Part shown: positions 18,764-28,552 of the stretch, one piece after another | Numbering within the stretch: position 1 is the first letter of the stretch | Layout of the letters: every line of letters starts with the position of its first letter | Source: Cylindrobasidium torrendii FP15055 ss-10 | Lineage: Eukaryota; Basidiomycota; Agaricomycetes; Agaricales; Physalacriaceae | Direction: 5' to 3' | NCBI GenBank assembly: GCA_000934385.1 | Contig: KN880721.1 | Coordinates: forward strand, 1-28,755 | DNA length: 28,755 bases | Position numbers and translations under genes: made by a program | Notes under the pieces: model-generated | Databases searched by the model: none | Told to the model about the DNA's origin: nothing | Seen by the model: the letters and a program-made list of their open reading frames with translations, nothing else

Positions 18764-19961
18764 ATGGGTCTTCAGCGAGGCGGGGATGTGAGTGACATTT
18801 ATGTTAAATGTGCCCTCCTTACATTGTATTTCAAGGCTACACCAGAAAACACAAGGTCTGCAGAGCCATACACCCTACACGATCCTCTCAATGACCTAGA
18901 ATTGTCACCAGGTGATGGGGTGTACCCGCGGCTTTCTAGGAATACATCAGTAAGCAAATCGTCATTTAACAGCCAGCATTCTCACCTATTATGAGTAGTC
19001 GGCTTCCGCGTCCTACCAAGTCTCCCGCACCTTCAACCTAGACGCCCGCATACGCAACACGATCCCGGATATCGCCCTCATCTCCTCAGACAACATGTAC
19101 TTTTATGTACACAGCTTCGCACCTCTCCTGGTGCGCGACGTCCAAGTGCAGGTCCAGCGCCTCGAAGATAACGCCTCGGTGCTGAACATCATTCTGCACA
19201 CGGTTTACAACATGTCCTGCGCCATCTATGCACCGACTTTCGACGACCTCGCCATGGCGGTCGAGCGCATGCTTGTGTACGGTATGGACCCGCGCGCGTA
19301 CATTATCCCCTCGAACCCGACGTTCTCTATTCTGTTATCGCATGCCCCAGCGCGGCCGCTTGATGTTTACGGCCTGGCCGCAGAGCACGAAATCTTTGAG
19401 CTTGCCGCGAGCGCGTCCTCGCATCTCATTGGGTATGACCTGACCACACTAGATGATGATTTCTGTGCACGGATTGGGAGCACGTACCTCGCCAGATTGC
19501 ATAACCTCCAGCTCTACCGGATAGTGGCGTTGAAGCATATCATCATAGCTCCTCCCAACCGGCATCCGGATACGCCTGTCTGTAATTCCAGAGACCAAGA
19601 CGGGCTGTATGCGTCATGGGCGAGAGCAGTAGCAATAACGAGTCGAGACGCAAGACCAGGTATGTCGTTTTCGGTTCGTTCATCAATGCTCGAGTCGATC
19701 CTGAAGTCGATTTCAGAAGTCACCCCCAACCTGCTCATCTTGGATTTCCGCGCGGTGAGGGCGACCGTGTCTTGCGATGACTGCAAGAGGAGCCTAGATG
19801 AACGCATCCTCACCATGGCGCGACAATGGGCTGCTGTAAAGGTCATTACCTGGTTTCTTGAGCCTTCTTACACCGGTGACAATCCTACAGGTTACGATAT
19901 GACAGCGGTAGAAACACACAATCTGAGGGGGAAAGATAGGTCAGGGCTCGTATCTTCGTAG
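18764..19961 (+). CDS. BTB/POZ-like domain protein
   Basis: Modelled with exons 18764-18787, 18836-18949 and 18999-19961 (366 residues). Both introns (48 and 49 nt; GTGAGT...TCAAG and GTAAGC...GTAG) are phase 0, and a TGA stop precedes the ATG in frame. The recognisable domain starts at about residue 47: SYQVSRTF, PDIALISSDNMYFYVHS, VLNIILHTVYNMSCAIYAP, VERMLVYGMDPRAYIIPS, FSILLSHAPARPLDVYGLAAEH, SSHLIGYDLTTLDDDFCARIG. This fits the BTB/POZ-like family that is numerous in Agaricomycetes. A C-terminal CDDCKRSL...QW segment is also typical of the family as I recall it. BTB folds mediate protein-protein contacts and often cullin-ligase binding; no partner can be inferred here. The short first exon is the least certain part. 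Confidence 0.78.
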
Positions 19962-20507
19962 CATGGCATACACGAATGGGTAGGTCGATTACTCACCGCG
20001 AATTTCTGGATCTATAGCCAACCACACACGGAAAGACGGAATGATCTCGCCTGAAAAGTTTGCATATGTCAGGAGGACGTTGTTCGTACTTGATTCAGCC
20101 GTAGTATAAAGTCTCCCCATCGCTCGTCCATAGCGTAGGGGGGTTTCTGCTGTACAATTCGCGATATACAAAGCTAGAGCGCGGTGCTAGAGTTCCGATA
20201 TATATCAGGTCAATAAAGGTGTCGAGACAAACGGAGCGGCGTCGGGTAGTGCTCAGGCCTGAGTGGATTCCTGCTCATCGAAGTTCGAGTCGAAGCGGTA
20301 AAAGAGCCGAGCCGATCGAAATGTAATGCTTGGACTTTTGCCATCATCCTCCACACCGAAGTGTCTTGGTGGTCCTGGGGCGCGGACTTAGCAGACCTTG
20401 CGCGCGCCATTGCAGAAGCAGTTTTTGAGGAGGGGTACTGCATTCCATGATTTCGGATTGTGCCTCCGACGATCGATACATAACACACTCCCTCTTGCTA
20501 ACCACCA
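19962..20507. other. Intergenic; upstream block of the gene C pseudogene
   Basis: The part 20270-20507 carries the conserved gene C upstream blocks (CTGCTCATCGAAGTTCGA..., GATCGATACATAACACA at 20471). A minus-strand ORF of 60 codons at 19989-20171 contains TNNVLLTYANF, faintly like the N-terminal exon of the Ubl-fusion relics (ENNVLVHVLY). This is too weak to call a gene. Confidence 0.5.
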
Positions 20508-21102
20508 TGATGGACATTCACTGTAATCCTTGGGGCAAGGGCCAGCCTCTAGAACCTAGAGCGAACACTATTCGCCTTGGTACCGTGGTACGGAGCGTAC
20601 AAAGACCAAGCGCATCTATCCCCGAATCGTCTGTGGGTTGCACATCGAGGCCGACGAGGCTGCGCGCCGGTGCAAAGAAGGGCTTGATCTGGAGTTGAAT
20701 GAATACCATTCGGAGGTGCGTGTCACGCTCAATACTTGGGTATCTAGCAACCAACTTGGCATAGGACGGTACGTTTTGCCAATGGCTCGACGACTACTTC
20801 GAGGAACTTGACTTTGGCGCCGCTGCTATGCCACACCGCAGCGATGCATACTCTGACGACTTCTTGGCTATAACAGACGAGTTTTATTGACAGCTCGAGA
20901 CGGACAACTCAATCCACAATCACCTCGTCACGGATGAGAGATACATAGTGTCAGCCAACCGCCCTAATGTCGACAGGATGAGGTCAATTCTTGGAAAGGT
21001 TGAGTGAGTGCCCCTTATATCGTTATTGATTTGAATCCAGAAATACGCCACACTGGATTTCGATGCTATTACCGACCACTGAAAGGATTCAGTATTCAAT
21101 AG
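20508..21102 (+). pseudogene. Pseudogene of gene C
   Basis: Paralogue of the gene at 10092-10779 with the same three-exon plan. It begins MMDIHCNPWGKGQP and then loses frame between about 20545 and 20573. It resumes in another frame as WYRGTERTKTKRIYPRIV and CGLHIEADEAARRC. After an intron (GTGCGT...CATAG) it continues as WLDDYFEELDFG and reaches an in-frame TGA at 20888-20890, where the intact gene has a sense codon. The last exon still encodes HTGFRCYYR. With a frameshift and a nonsense codon it is not expected to be functional. Its upstream region remains well preserved. Confidence 0.82.
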
Positions 21103-21736
21103 CCATTTGTTGCGCATCCTTCCCCCAATCCGTGTTCATATGTGACCTTTCTTCGGCGCCCCGGACAGCGCTTGAAGTCTGTGTGCGGGCTCAGAAGCGA
21201 TAAGTAGGCCATAGGCGCAACTCAGTTGAGTTATTCATGTTATGAGAAGTGCTACGTTCGCCTGCGTAGCAGGAGTTCATCACCTCGTTCTCTGTGCCCA
21301 ATGCTATCTCGTTCAATATGTTGAAATCTCAACTATTCATTGTTTACTCACGCCTCTGAAGGGATTGGATCCTACGCGGGATCCCAGATTTTCGGTGCGA
21401 AGGACGAAGCTTGCCAGGAAGAACTTGGTAACGAGCTGAGAAAAGACCACTTTTCCGTGACTGGATTCTTACTCCTCAACAGGGTTGCAGGATGCTATCT
21501 TTCGTACATGGCTCGACGCTTGTTACTGTCAACAAGTTTGCTTTGGCTGGGCCGGATACTATGTCACGCGGGACGATGCATCGCGCTATGTCTTTTTGGC
21601 TGCTACTATGTGACATGGAGGTTGACGCTACAGTCCGAATTAGATCCCATCCCATCTGCACTTATGAATATAATTCCATTCCGTGTCAAGCAAGAAAACA
21701 TCTCGTTACTAATTGGATCGCACAGCTATATACACC
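21103..21736. other. Intergenic at inner edge of right arm
   Basis: No gene is recognised over about 630 nt. A plus-strand ORF of 154 codons (21340-21804) runs antisense into the 3' end of gene A and shows no family resemblance. Confidence 0.5.
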
Positions 21737-22951
21737 TCACAATTCTTCCTCCGACTCCAAATCCTGCTCGCCCTCTTCTTCCTCCACTTCGTTTGCCTTC
21801 TTAATCCTCTCGTTAAGCTTCTCCAACTCTTTGCACTGTTTGAAATGCTCTACCAGCCCATCTTTTTTCGTCTTGTAGCCGCAACCCATACCGCACTCAT
21901 AGCGCGAGAGTATCAAACCGCCTTTCTTCCCCTCAATGAAGTTCGGTGTGCCGTGAAAGGCGTAGTCAAACAGCCCCTGCTGGAGCACGCGAATGGTTAG
22001 GTAGGGGTGCGCGTGAAGCATAGCAAGCTTCTGGTTCCCACGGAGAAGGAAGACCTTTGTTATACCAGCACGAGGTTCGGTGAAGTATTCGGGAAGAACA
22101 ATGTCGGCGGCCTTGACGCTTCCGATGAGGTCGAAGATTTTCTTGTTGGTGGTCAGTCTTCGGGTATCGTTATAGGTCCTAGTTGTTGGCAAGGTCAGGT
22201 GGTTGAGACAAACATGTCACAATGGGAGACGCACTTGCGAATATCTTTTTTGCCTTTGGTGAAGAGTAGCACTCTGTGTTCATCCTTGAGACCAATTTCG
22301 AAAACAAATTTGCGATCAGAAGGGACGCTCCGAGTGGCGGCAATGGTGGATTCCAAAGTCGAAGCCTCCGTGGCCTTAGCAAGAGCCTCCTTCTTGCTTG
22401 CCTTCGCCTTTCGTCGAGGTTTTTTTGCCTTGGTGAAGTCTTCACTAATAGACTCCGTCGACCTCTGGCGTTTAAGAGCGCTCGCATTGCTATAAAAATG
22501 ATGAGAACAATGTACAGGAAAAAACGAGAAGACATACCTTTTGGCCGTCAAGTTTGTCTTGCGAACGGGGCTGGACGGGGGGAGAACCTTGTCGTCCGTT
22601 TTTTTCGGCGAGTTGCATGGCGTGGAAATGGCCTTCACTGAGGAAGGATGAGGAAACGACGCTCGCGGTGGGTAACAACATTGTCACACACCAATGAGGT
22701 CGTCGACAACTTTGTCGATCTTCGCTCTTTCGTCGCTAGACGAATCGACATCGGAGTCGGCACTGTCAGTGACATTGCCAATAACGGTGGAAGCGGCGTC
22801 GTCGAAGACATTCTCAGTGACCTTGTTGACGGTGACGGCGTTGGTAATGGACTCCTCGATGGCCTTGTCGGCAGCGACGGTGGAAACAGCAGTGCTATAA
22901 ATTGTTTAAGAACAACGAACCGCTTACATTCTAGTTGACTTACGCAGACAT
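21737..22951 (-). CDS. Gene A, right copy: C2HC-finger protein with NLS-like basic stretch
   Basis: Five exons (22951-22944, 22894-22692, 22637-22538, 22489-22235, 22178-21737) encode 335 residues. Intron positions and phases are identical to the left copy, and exons 1 and 3 have the same lengths (8 and 100 nt). Layout: acidic N-terminus (TVAADKAIEES, DSADSDVDSSSDE), Ser/Pro/Lys segment, basic LKRQRSTES and KAKKPRRKAKASKK stretches, then FVFEIGLKDEHRVLLFTKG, KIFDLIG, IVLPEYF and AHPYLTIRVLQQGLFDYAFHG. The finger is C284-x3-C288-x11-H300-x3-C304, followed by a very acidic tail. Exon 4 is close to the left copy, but exon 5 is only about half identical outside the core. Both copies are open and spliceable, so both may be expressed. 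No named family is recognised. Confidence 0.86.
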
Positions 22952-23182
22952 GATTGTACAGAGACGAGAGGAGAGTCGCTTTCAAGTAGTGGAAGTGGAT
23001 TGGTTGTGGTGGTTGTGGTTGAGAAGCGACTTGTGACAACGAGGCTCATTTATGGAATCACAACAAAGGAAGCCATTGTGATCGGCTTCCGGATTAGGTC
23101 GACGAACAGGTAGTGAAACGGAACCAAGGGACCGGCACGCTACAATTTTCAGCCCCATATCCACTTTCAATCTTCTATGTCT
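22952..23182 (-). promoter_or_regulatory. Highly conserved promoter region of gene A (right copy)
   Basis: Counterpart of 12182-12407, about 94% identical over the distal 150 bp by hand alignment. It contains the same GGTTCCGTTTCACTACC, CCTAATCCGGAAGCC and GATTCCATAAATGA words. It forms the gene A side of the divergent A-B promoter. Confidence 0.6.
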
Positions 23183-24086
23183 AATGCAGCTCATATTTCA
23201 CATCCTCACTTCAGTTCCAAAATGTGCGCTCTACTCAGCGTGTGTACAAGCAGACAGCCGTGGGAGCAAGTCGTTCCAATTTTCGGGAGAACAACATTCT
23301 TTTGAGTGACGGGTAGTCACAAAGTGCCGGAAATATTATATGCAGTTCATTCTTGGGGAGCTACTCCTCTAGCCATCACCAACAATGATCTACTACGTGT
23401 GCTCGCAGCCCGATTAAAAGTCAATGGTCATGGCTCATTAATATCGACAACTAGCGGATTGCGGAAACAGTACACTTCTCATGTCAGCCCTCATTTATTT
23501 AGAGACATCTATTCCTCGAGAGTAGCATGCACGGATAAGTGCAGAGGCAGCACACCGCGTTACTGGCCGCGGAAGCTTTCGTCCGGAACTGTGATCCGAT
23601 CACTCCGTGTCTAGTCGCATGGTTGGATTTGCAACCTTTGCCGTTTTCGTCTGACTCCCTTGACCTTTATCGCTAGGTCATCGCTAATCGCATTCACACG
23701 CACTCACACCGCAAACGCTAAGACTTAGCTGTATTGTCTTAGCCTGGATACCGTTGCACTCAGCATGAACGCCCCGACGCACAGCCAACTCGCCACAAAC
23801 CATGTTAATTGCAACGCAGCGACACGGATCTGGTCTCTGCTTCCATGGAAATACAATCACCAAGGCAGGAGACGCCTCATACTACCACAGCCTCAAGTCT
23901 TTGTTTAACCTAGTAAACCACATAATAGATATAGGGGCCGAGCGTTTTCTCCCTATAAAGTGTCGACTTGTTTAGGGTCGCCTTCCTTCCATCCCTCTTT
24001 CCTTCGTACCACCAAGACCTCTTTCGTCGGTTCACAGACTATTGCTAAGACCAAACCCAGTACCTAGCACACAGGCTTAGCGCGAT
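23183..24086. other. Divergent A-B intergenic region, right arm
   Basis: About 0.9 kb without a gene, collinear in reverse complement with 11305-12181. It contains a GCGGAAGCTTTCGTCCGGAA-like block near 23570, CTAAGACTTAGCTGTATTGTCTTAG (partly self-complementary) near 23718-23742, and AAGTGTCGACTTGTTT near 23958. It lies between head-to-head genes A (minus) and B (plus) and probably holds both promoters. Confidence 0.65.
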
Positions 24087-25563
24087 ATGTATGTCCCATT
24101 CATAACCCCACGCCGCACGAAGAACGAGAAACGCAAAGGCGGAGGGGGCGGTGGCGGCGGCCATGGCGGTGGTAGGGGTGGTAGTGGACGCGGCGGGAGT
24201 ACCGTGGGAGGAAAGGGGAGCGGCGGGTGTACGTTCATTCTCACCTTGTTGTTCAGCCTTATATTGATGAACAATAGCCTCAAATGTGCCGTCCAAATCA
24301 TCTTGGTCCAACTGGGGATCCACGTCGTCGTCTAAGGGTACGTGCTTTTTTCCCTCGCTGTCCTCGCTATCCAAATACACTCCTCGCTGTCCATCACACT
24401 TCTCGCTGTCTATCATACTTCTCGCTGTTCACTACATCATTTCGCTTCACTGACACTTCATCCTGTTATTGTAGCAGGAACGCCCCGTCCGTTCGCAAAC
24501 GGCGTCGCCACCACATCCACGATTCCCAGTGGCGGTCTATTTGCTGGGCGGAGCGTCGGCGGCGGGACAAGAGCAAATGTATACGGCTCCAGGTGTGTGC
24601 TAACTACTAGACTCATCGTAAATTCTGCATTACACTACCCACGTTTTCGCCTTCCACCCACGAATCGAGTGAGACTGGTTACTTACTGCTCCTACTAACC
24701 GCGCGTTTATTAGCATTTACGGCAGTGGATACCCAGGCGTCGCGGGGCGCGGTGTCGCTGGACGTGGCTTCCCATTCTTCTTCTGGCCTTTGTCCTTTGG
24801 CGCTGTCGGAGGCGCGGGAGCAGCAAGTTATTTGCACCAGGACGAGGTGAGTTCCGCCTCTTTCTCCCATTTTCCCTCCTTTTCCCGATTTTTCCAATCA
24901 CCACGGCCAACACTCACACGCCCTCTTTTCCCTCAGTACGGCCGTCCAGACAATTCCTCACGCCCTGGGGGACCTCAAATGACAGCCGCATTCCAATCCA
25001 ACACAACCGCGTCCATTTTCAGGATTGTTGCGGACAACAACACCGCCGTGGATCTCATAGACCAGATAGATGCGAGCTGCTCGCGGTATTTGACGAGCAG
25101 TACGGCTGATGCGGTTGCCTATGACGCGGCGCTGCTCAAACCAGAGCAGGTTGTGCAGTATTACAGAGCGTCGAGTGCAGCGCTTGCATTGGATGGGTTC
25201 AATAATACGGCAGCGCTCAGTGAGAGTGAGCCGGAGAAGAACTTGAATGTGGTGGTTCCGGAGAGCGTGGGCATACCTGTGGTGAGTTCATGATTCTTGA
25301 TGCTGTCGAACGCGTGCCGGCTCTACTCAACATTCGCCTCTTCCCGAAGCCCTACTCACGCGCGCATATCTCGTTCACCCGGACTGACACTTTCTCAGGC
25401 TAACACAATGGTGGACATAGTGTTATTGGCGTGCTTGAATAGTACAATTGGGACGACGATTGATCTCGCAGACAGCGCTTCGGGCATGGGTATAGATGCG
25501 AGTATGCCGGCCACAGTCATGCTGGGGTGGATTGTATTCTGGGCGTTGAATACGCTTATTTGA
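24087..25563 (+). CDS. Gene B: Gly-rich fungal membrane or surface protein, uncharacterised
   Basis: Six exons (24087-24228, 24278-24337, 24475-24592, 24714-24846, 24937-25281, 25399-25563) encode 320 residues; every junction has GT...AG and the sum is in frame. The N-terminus MYVPFITPRRTKNEKRK is followed by a Gly-rich stretch and a Ser-rich linker (NVPSKSSWSNWGSTSSSK). Next come PFANGVATTSTIPSGGLFAGRSVGGGTR, YGSGYPGVAGRG, GRGFPFFFWPLSFGAVGGAG (hydrophobic), YGRPDNSSRPGG and a domain with PEQVVQYYRASSAALALDGFNN. The last exon has ACLNSTIGTTIDLADSAS and ends in a hydrophobic run (MLGWIVFWALNTLI). I recall similar agaricomycete proteins of unknown function. No clear N-terminal signal peptide is seen, so an upstream exon or internal signal anchor is possible. 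It is paired head to head with gene A. Confidence 0.8.
24378..24438. repeat. 19-bp tandem repeat inside intron 2 of gene B
   Basis: CTCGCTGT recurs at 24383, 24402 and 24421 (exact 19-bp period; unit about ACTTCTCGCTGTCYATCAT). Two further CTCGCTRT words lie at 24355 and 24364. The repeat makes this intron (24338-24474, 137 nt) longer than most introns here. Confidence 0.8.
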
Positions 25564-25893
25564 GGGGATACTCTGTCATACTTGAGTTATACGGTGGGAC
25601 GGGCGGGCCTTTGTCTGGGATTTCAGACCAGAAGAAGCTTTATTTACGATGGATCGCCACGCACATCGTATTTCACGACTTCCATACTAGGAGCTCAGGC
25701 TCTCAAATGAACACGACGGCTGGCACCTCAGACCAGTGGATGTATAATTCTAAACTAAACAATGATTGATCTATGCCATTATCGATATCAATGTGCAAAA
25801 GCAGACGGATTGAAACTGTCACAAGTTTGGTTCGGCACCTAAGAAATAACGCCTTGAGGCTATGGAGCCATCATTCACCGAGTCACTGAAGGC
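25564..25893. other. Intergenic between gene B and MYND gene (convergent)
   Basis: A stretch of 330 nt where the 3' ends of a plus-strand and a minus-strand gene meet. No gene is seen. Confidence 0.55.
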
Positions 25894-27864
25894 CTAGCCT
25901 TCTAGCCACGCTCGCAACTCGGGGGCCGACTGACCCTCCAGCACATCCTGCGAACCTACTACATCTAAGACGGCATTGTATGGCGTCTTTCCCACAAATA
26001 TTATAACTGATTCATTCCCCATCTCAAGCAGTCGCGACACCTTCTCGAAAACCCCCTTCACGCGGCTCAAGCCAAACCACGCTGTCCCATCATCGATGAT
26101 TTTCTGCGCACTTTCGGCCATTCCACTGCTGGCGACGACACGAAGAGGAGAACCAAGAGAGATCACTACAAACCGGCGGTTGGTCTGCTCCGGGTCCTCC
26201 TCTACCAATACATCGCGTGCGATTTGCACCAGAGATAGACGATCGCGATACGAGAGAGGAGCAGTGGGAGAGTTTACTAATCTTAGTGTCAGTAAATCGT
26301 TCTCTTCTAGGTCAAGGAAAAACTAGCGTCGGATAGCATATGCAAAATTGTAGCACTCGAGACGGTGTTCGCGAGTCCAGTGCTCGGCCTGACATGCAAC
26401 GGAACAGTACGCAACTGTTTTGCACCCTCCGCAATACTTGACCGCATCCTCGTCGCCGCGCGAAATGCACTCCTCCACTGAGAGCGGGCACTACGTATGC
26501 GAGTTCAGACTTTACACATACATGTTGGCAAGAGGGAACTGACCGTAGAACTGCTGCAGAATCGGACTATGCTCTGCGCCTGATGACAGTAGAAGTCATA
26601 GTGCCCTAGCATACGCTTGTAGAATTCCAGCGGATTTTCATTCATCTCGTAGCCTCCTTCGAGAAAAGTATCGACCTCCTCTTTCGAACGCTGGAACGTG
26701 CGATGCATGCTTGGAAACCAGAGATAACTCGCAAGCCCAAAGAGGATGATGGGAGCGCGTCCAAGAATGGCGTTTCTACACTGTTCAGGCTGAGTTTGGA
26801 GGTCTTCGCGAACTGCGAAAGCTTCTTCGGTGCGAGACCAAAATAACAGGACAGTGAGTAGAACACCACAGTGTAGGGCTTCGCGGCTGGGACGTGGTCC
26901 GGAGAGCATCTTCACCATCACACGGAGGATATGGCTCCCTAGTTCGATGAATTCTGGCGCCTCCGACTGGTCAAGTTCAACTGAGCCAAATTTGACGGAG
27001 TGGCGACGAAGAAGCTTGCAGAGAAAAGGAAGGGCGCCGCGGGCCTCAAGAGCCATCCTAAATTCGGGAGCTCTGCACAATTGGGTCATCAGCCGAACTG
27101 GCACCCAGGCATCGGAGCAGAAGCGCCGATGCCGGAAAAGCCGCATTTGCTGGTAGGCCAAGGCATCCACATGGAGTGATACGTTTTCAATGGCAGACTC
27201 TGCAAGTGAGTCGTGGGCAACAGACTGTAAGTCCGGCCCATCCTCAATCATTGGAGGAAGGACTAGTGAACAGATCGCGCCCAGCCAAGGACCATCGACG
27301 ATATCTGCACGCGTCCAGAAGTCGAATATGCTGCAGATGAACTCGTCACAGCAATCGTCGCAATCCATGAGGTCGCGACATGCCGAATCCGCAAGCAACT
27401 TGTGCAGCGTAGTGGCTACAATGTCTGACAGCTTCGTAATGCCGTGTGCATCCATGTCGGTCTCCCCTGCGAGGGATATCGTCCAGGTTATTAAAGACGG
27501 GATGAATTCAGCCCAGTAGTCCAAAGTGGAATGTTCATAGCCTATCTTGATGGTTTCGATGGCGGCACAAGCCGCGGCACAAATTTGACGTGCACTAATG
27601 CACACGCCCGACTCCGTCGTGTAGGCTGTATCCGAGAAGAGATGGTGCATTCTTGTTGGGTCTAAAGCCTGTCTTAAGAAAGGACGCACTGCAGCCCACG
27701 CACTGGAAGACAGCCCGTGGCTGGCGAGGTGTGGTATATGTGTGACGGACTCTGGCTCGTCCGCCATGGCATCCTCCTAGGTACGGAAAGAGGTCAGGGA
27801 CATGGGGTAGACTTTGACTAGAGCGACTAACGATCATAGAGTCGAGCATGGCAGATCCCGACAT
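25894..27864 (-). CDS. MYND zinc-finger protein with in-frame TAG before a conserved-looking tail
   Basis: Exons are 27864-27832, 27776-26544 and 26490 onward. Intron 1 (55 nt, GTTAGT, CTGAC, CTAG) and intron 2 (53 nt, GTCAGT...GTAG) are phase 0. An alternative start is the ATG at 27767. Residues about 1-415 are alpha-helical-looking and Cys-scattered. The MYND finger is C418/C423 (or C430), C442-x2-C445, C451-x3-C455, then W460, H464-x3-C468. MYND domains bind short proline-containing peptides in partner proteins. Nine residues after the finger a TAG (26325-26323) ends a 477-residue protein. The same frame then stays open for 142 more codons (FFLDLEENDLL ... ELRAWLEG) to a TAG at 25896-25894. 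The tail may be reached by readthrough or an unseen splice, or the stop may be a disabling mutation or sequencing error. Confidence 0.8.
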
Positions 27865-28552
27865 GGTGGTTTGAGGTCAACTTCAAGCTTCCCACGTGTG
27901 CTGCATTGGTAGCGTCCGTAGAGTGCGCGAGTTTGGAGCTAAACCGGGTGAAGAGGAAAAAGAAGCGACTATGAAGTGACTAGTATTCTTTGGCACGCTT
28001 ACCATCATTCAAAAGGCAGAGCTTGGGTAGCGAGACAAAGAGGCACGGTGATTCGCGGATCAATCAATATTCTGTGATGCCATCGGGCGTGCCAAGTGAA
28101 CGAACAAGGTAGTTATCCCCAGATTTATGGTCGACCTTCGCTCGCGCAAAGCTATTTGAAAATGTGTATCTTTGCTGGGCAAACGCGAATGAAGACAACA
28201 TAGGTGCATTACATATACTACTAGTACTAATACATGACTGAATAGTACACTGTTTGCAGATAAATCGATAATGAGTGGAACATGATTTGGGCCTATGCTG
28301 TAGAGATAGAAACAAGGAGCGTGATGATATGCGTATTGAATACAGACCGAAAAGAGTGTGGTGTCGATATATACTGTGGTCTAATAAACGGAAACTGAGC
28401 CAAGGAATGAATACTAGAGTGTGGGAGAAAATGATACAATGAGTGTGGGTCCGTCAAATGGAAAAGGAATCGATATCATATATGAGATTGAAAAAGGAGA
28501 ACCCCCAGGTTCAATTTAGATGGAGGGTTGACTCAGGACTGCGAGCGGTCGT
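27865..28552. other. Intergenic, upstream of MYND gene
   Basis: About 690 nt with no recognised gene. The first part is the promoter side of the MYND gene and the last part the 3' flank of the partial gene A paralogue. An 83-codon minus-strand ORF (28064-28315) shows no family resemblance. Confidence 0.5.

Larger units (their letters stand above)
21737..25600. repeat. Right arm of the large inverted duplication
   Basis: Mirror copy of 10989-13614. It holds intact gene A (minus), about 1.1 kb of shared upstream DNA and intact gene B (plus). Similarity is highest in the DNA just upstream of gene A and fades shortly after the end of gene B. Confidence 0.88.

Noticed and set aside
17774..18795. 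Chain of plus-strand ORFs upstream of the BTB-like gene as extra exons
   Set aside because: A TGA precedes the ATG at 18764 in frame and no GT...AG junctions connect the ORFs into one frame.
22007..22641. Two plus-strand ORFs of 162 and 121 codons
   Set aside because: Antisense shadows of gene A (right copy), whose minus-strand exons match the left copy in number, phase and splice sites.
24045..24416. 123-codon minus-strand ORF with acidic and Ala/Thr/Pro-rich parts
   Set aside because: It is antisense to gene B exons 1-2, whose plus-strand reading is a better protein (Gly-rich then Ser-rich), keeps phase through six exons and matches the left-arm relic from the ATG.
10989..25600. Inverted arms as terminal inverted repeats of a giant transposon
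   Set aside because: The arms are gene-bearing and diverged, no transposase or target-site duplication was seen at their ends, and the left arm has an internal deletion. A segmental inverted duplication explains it better.
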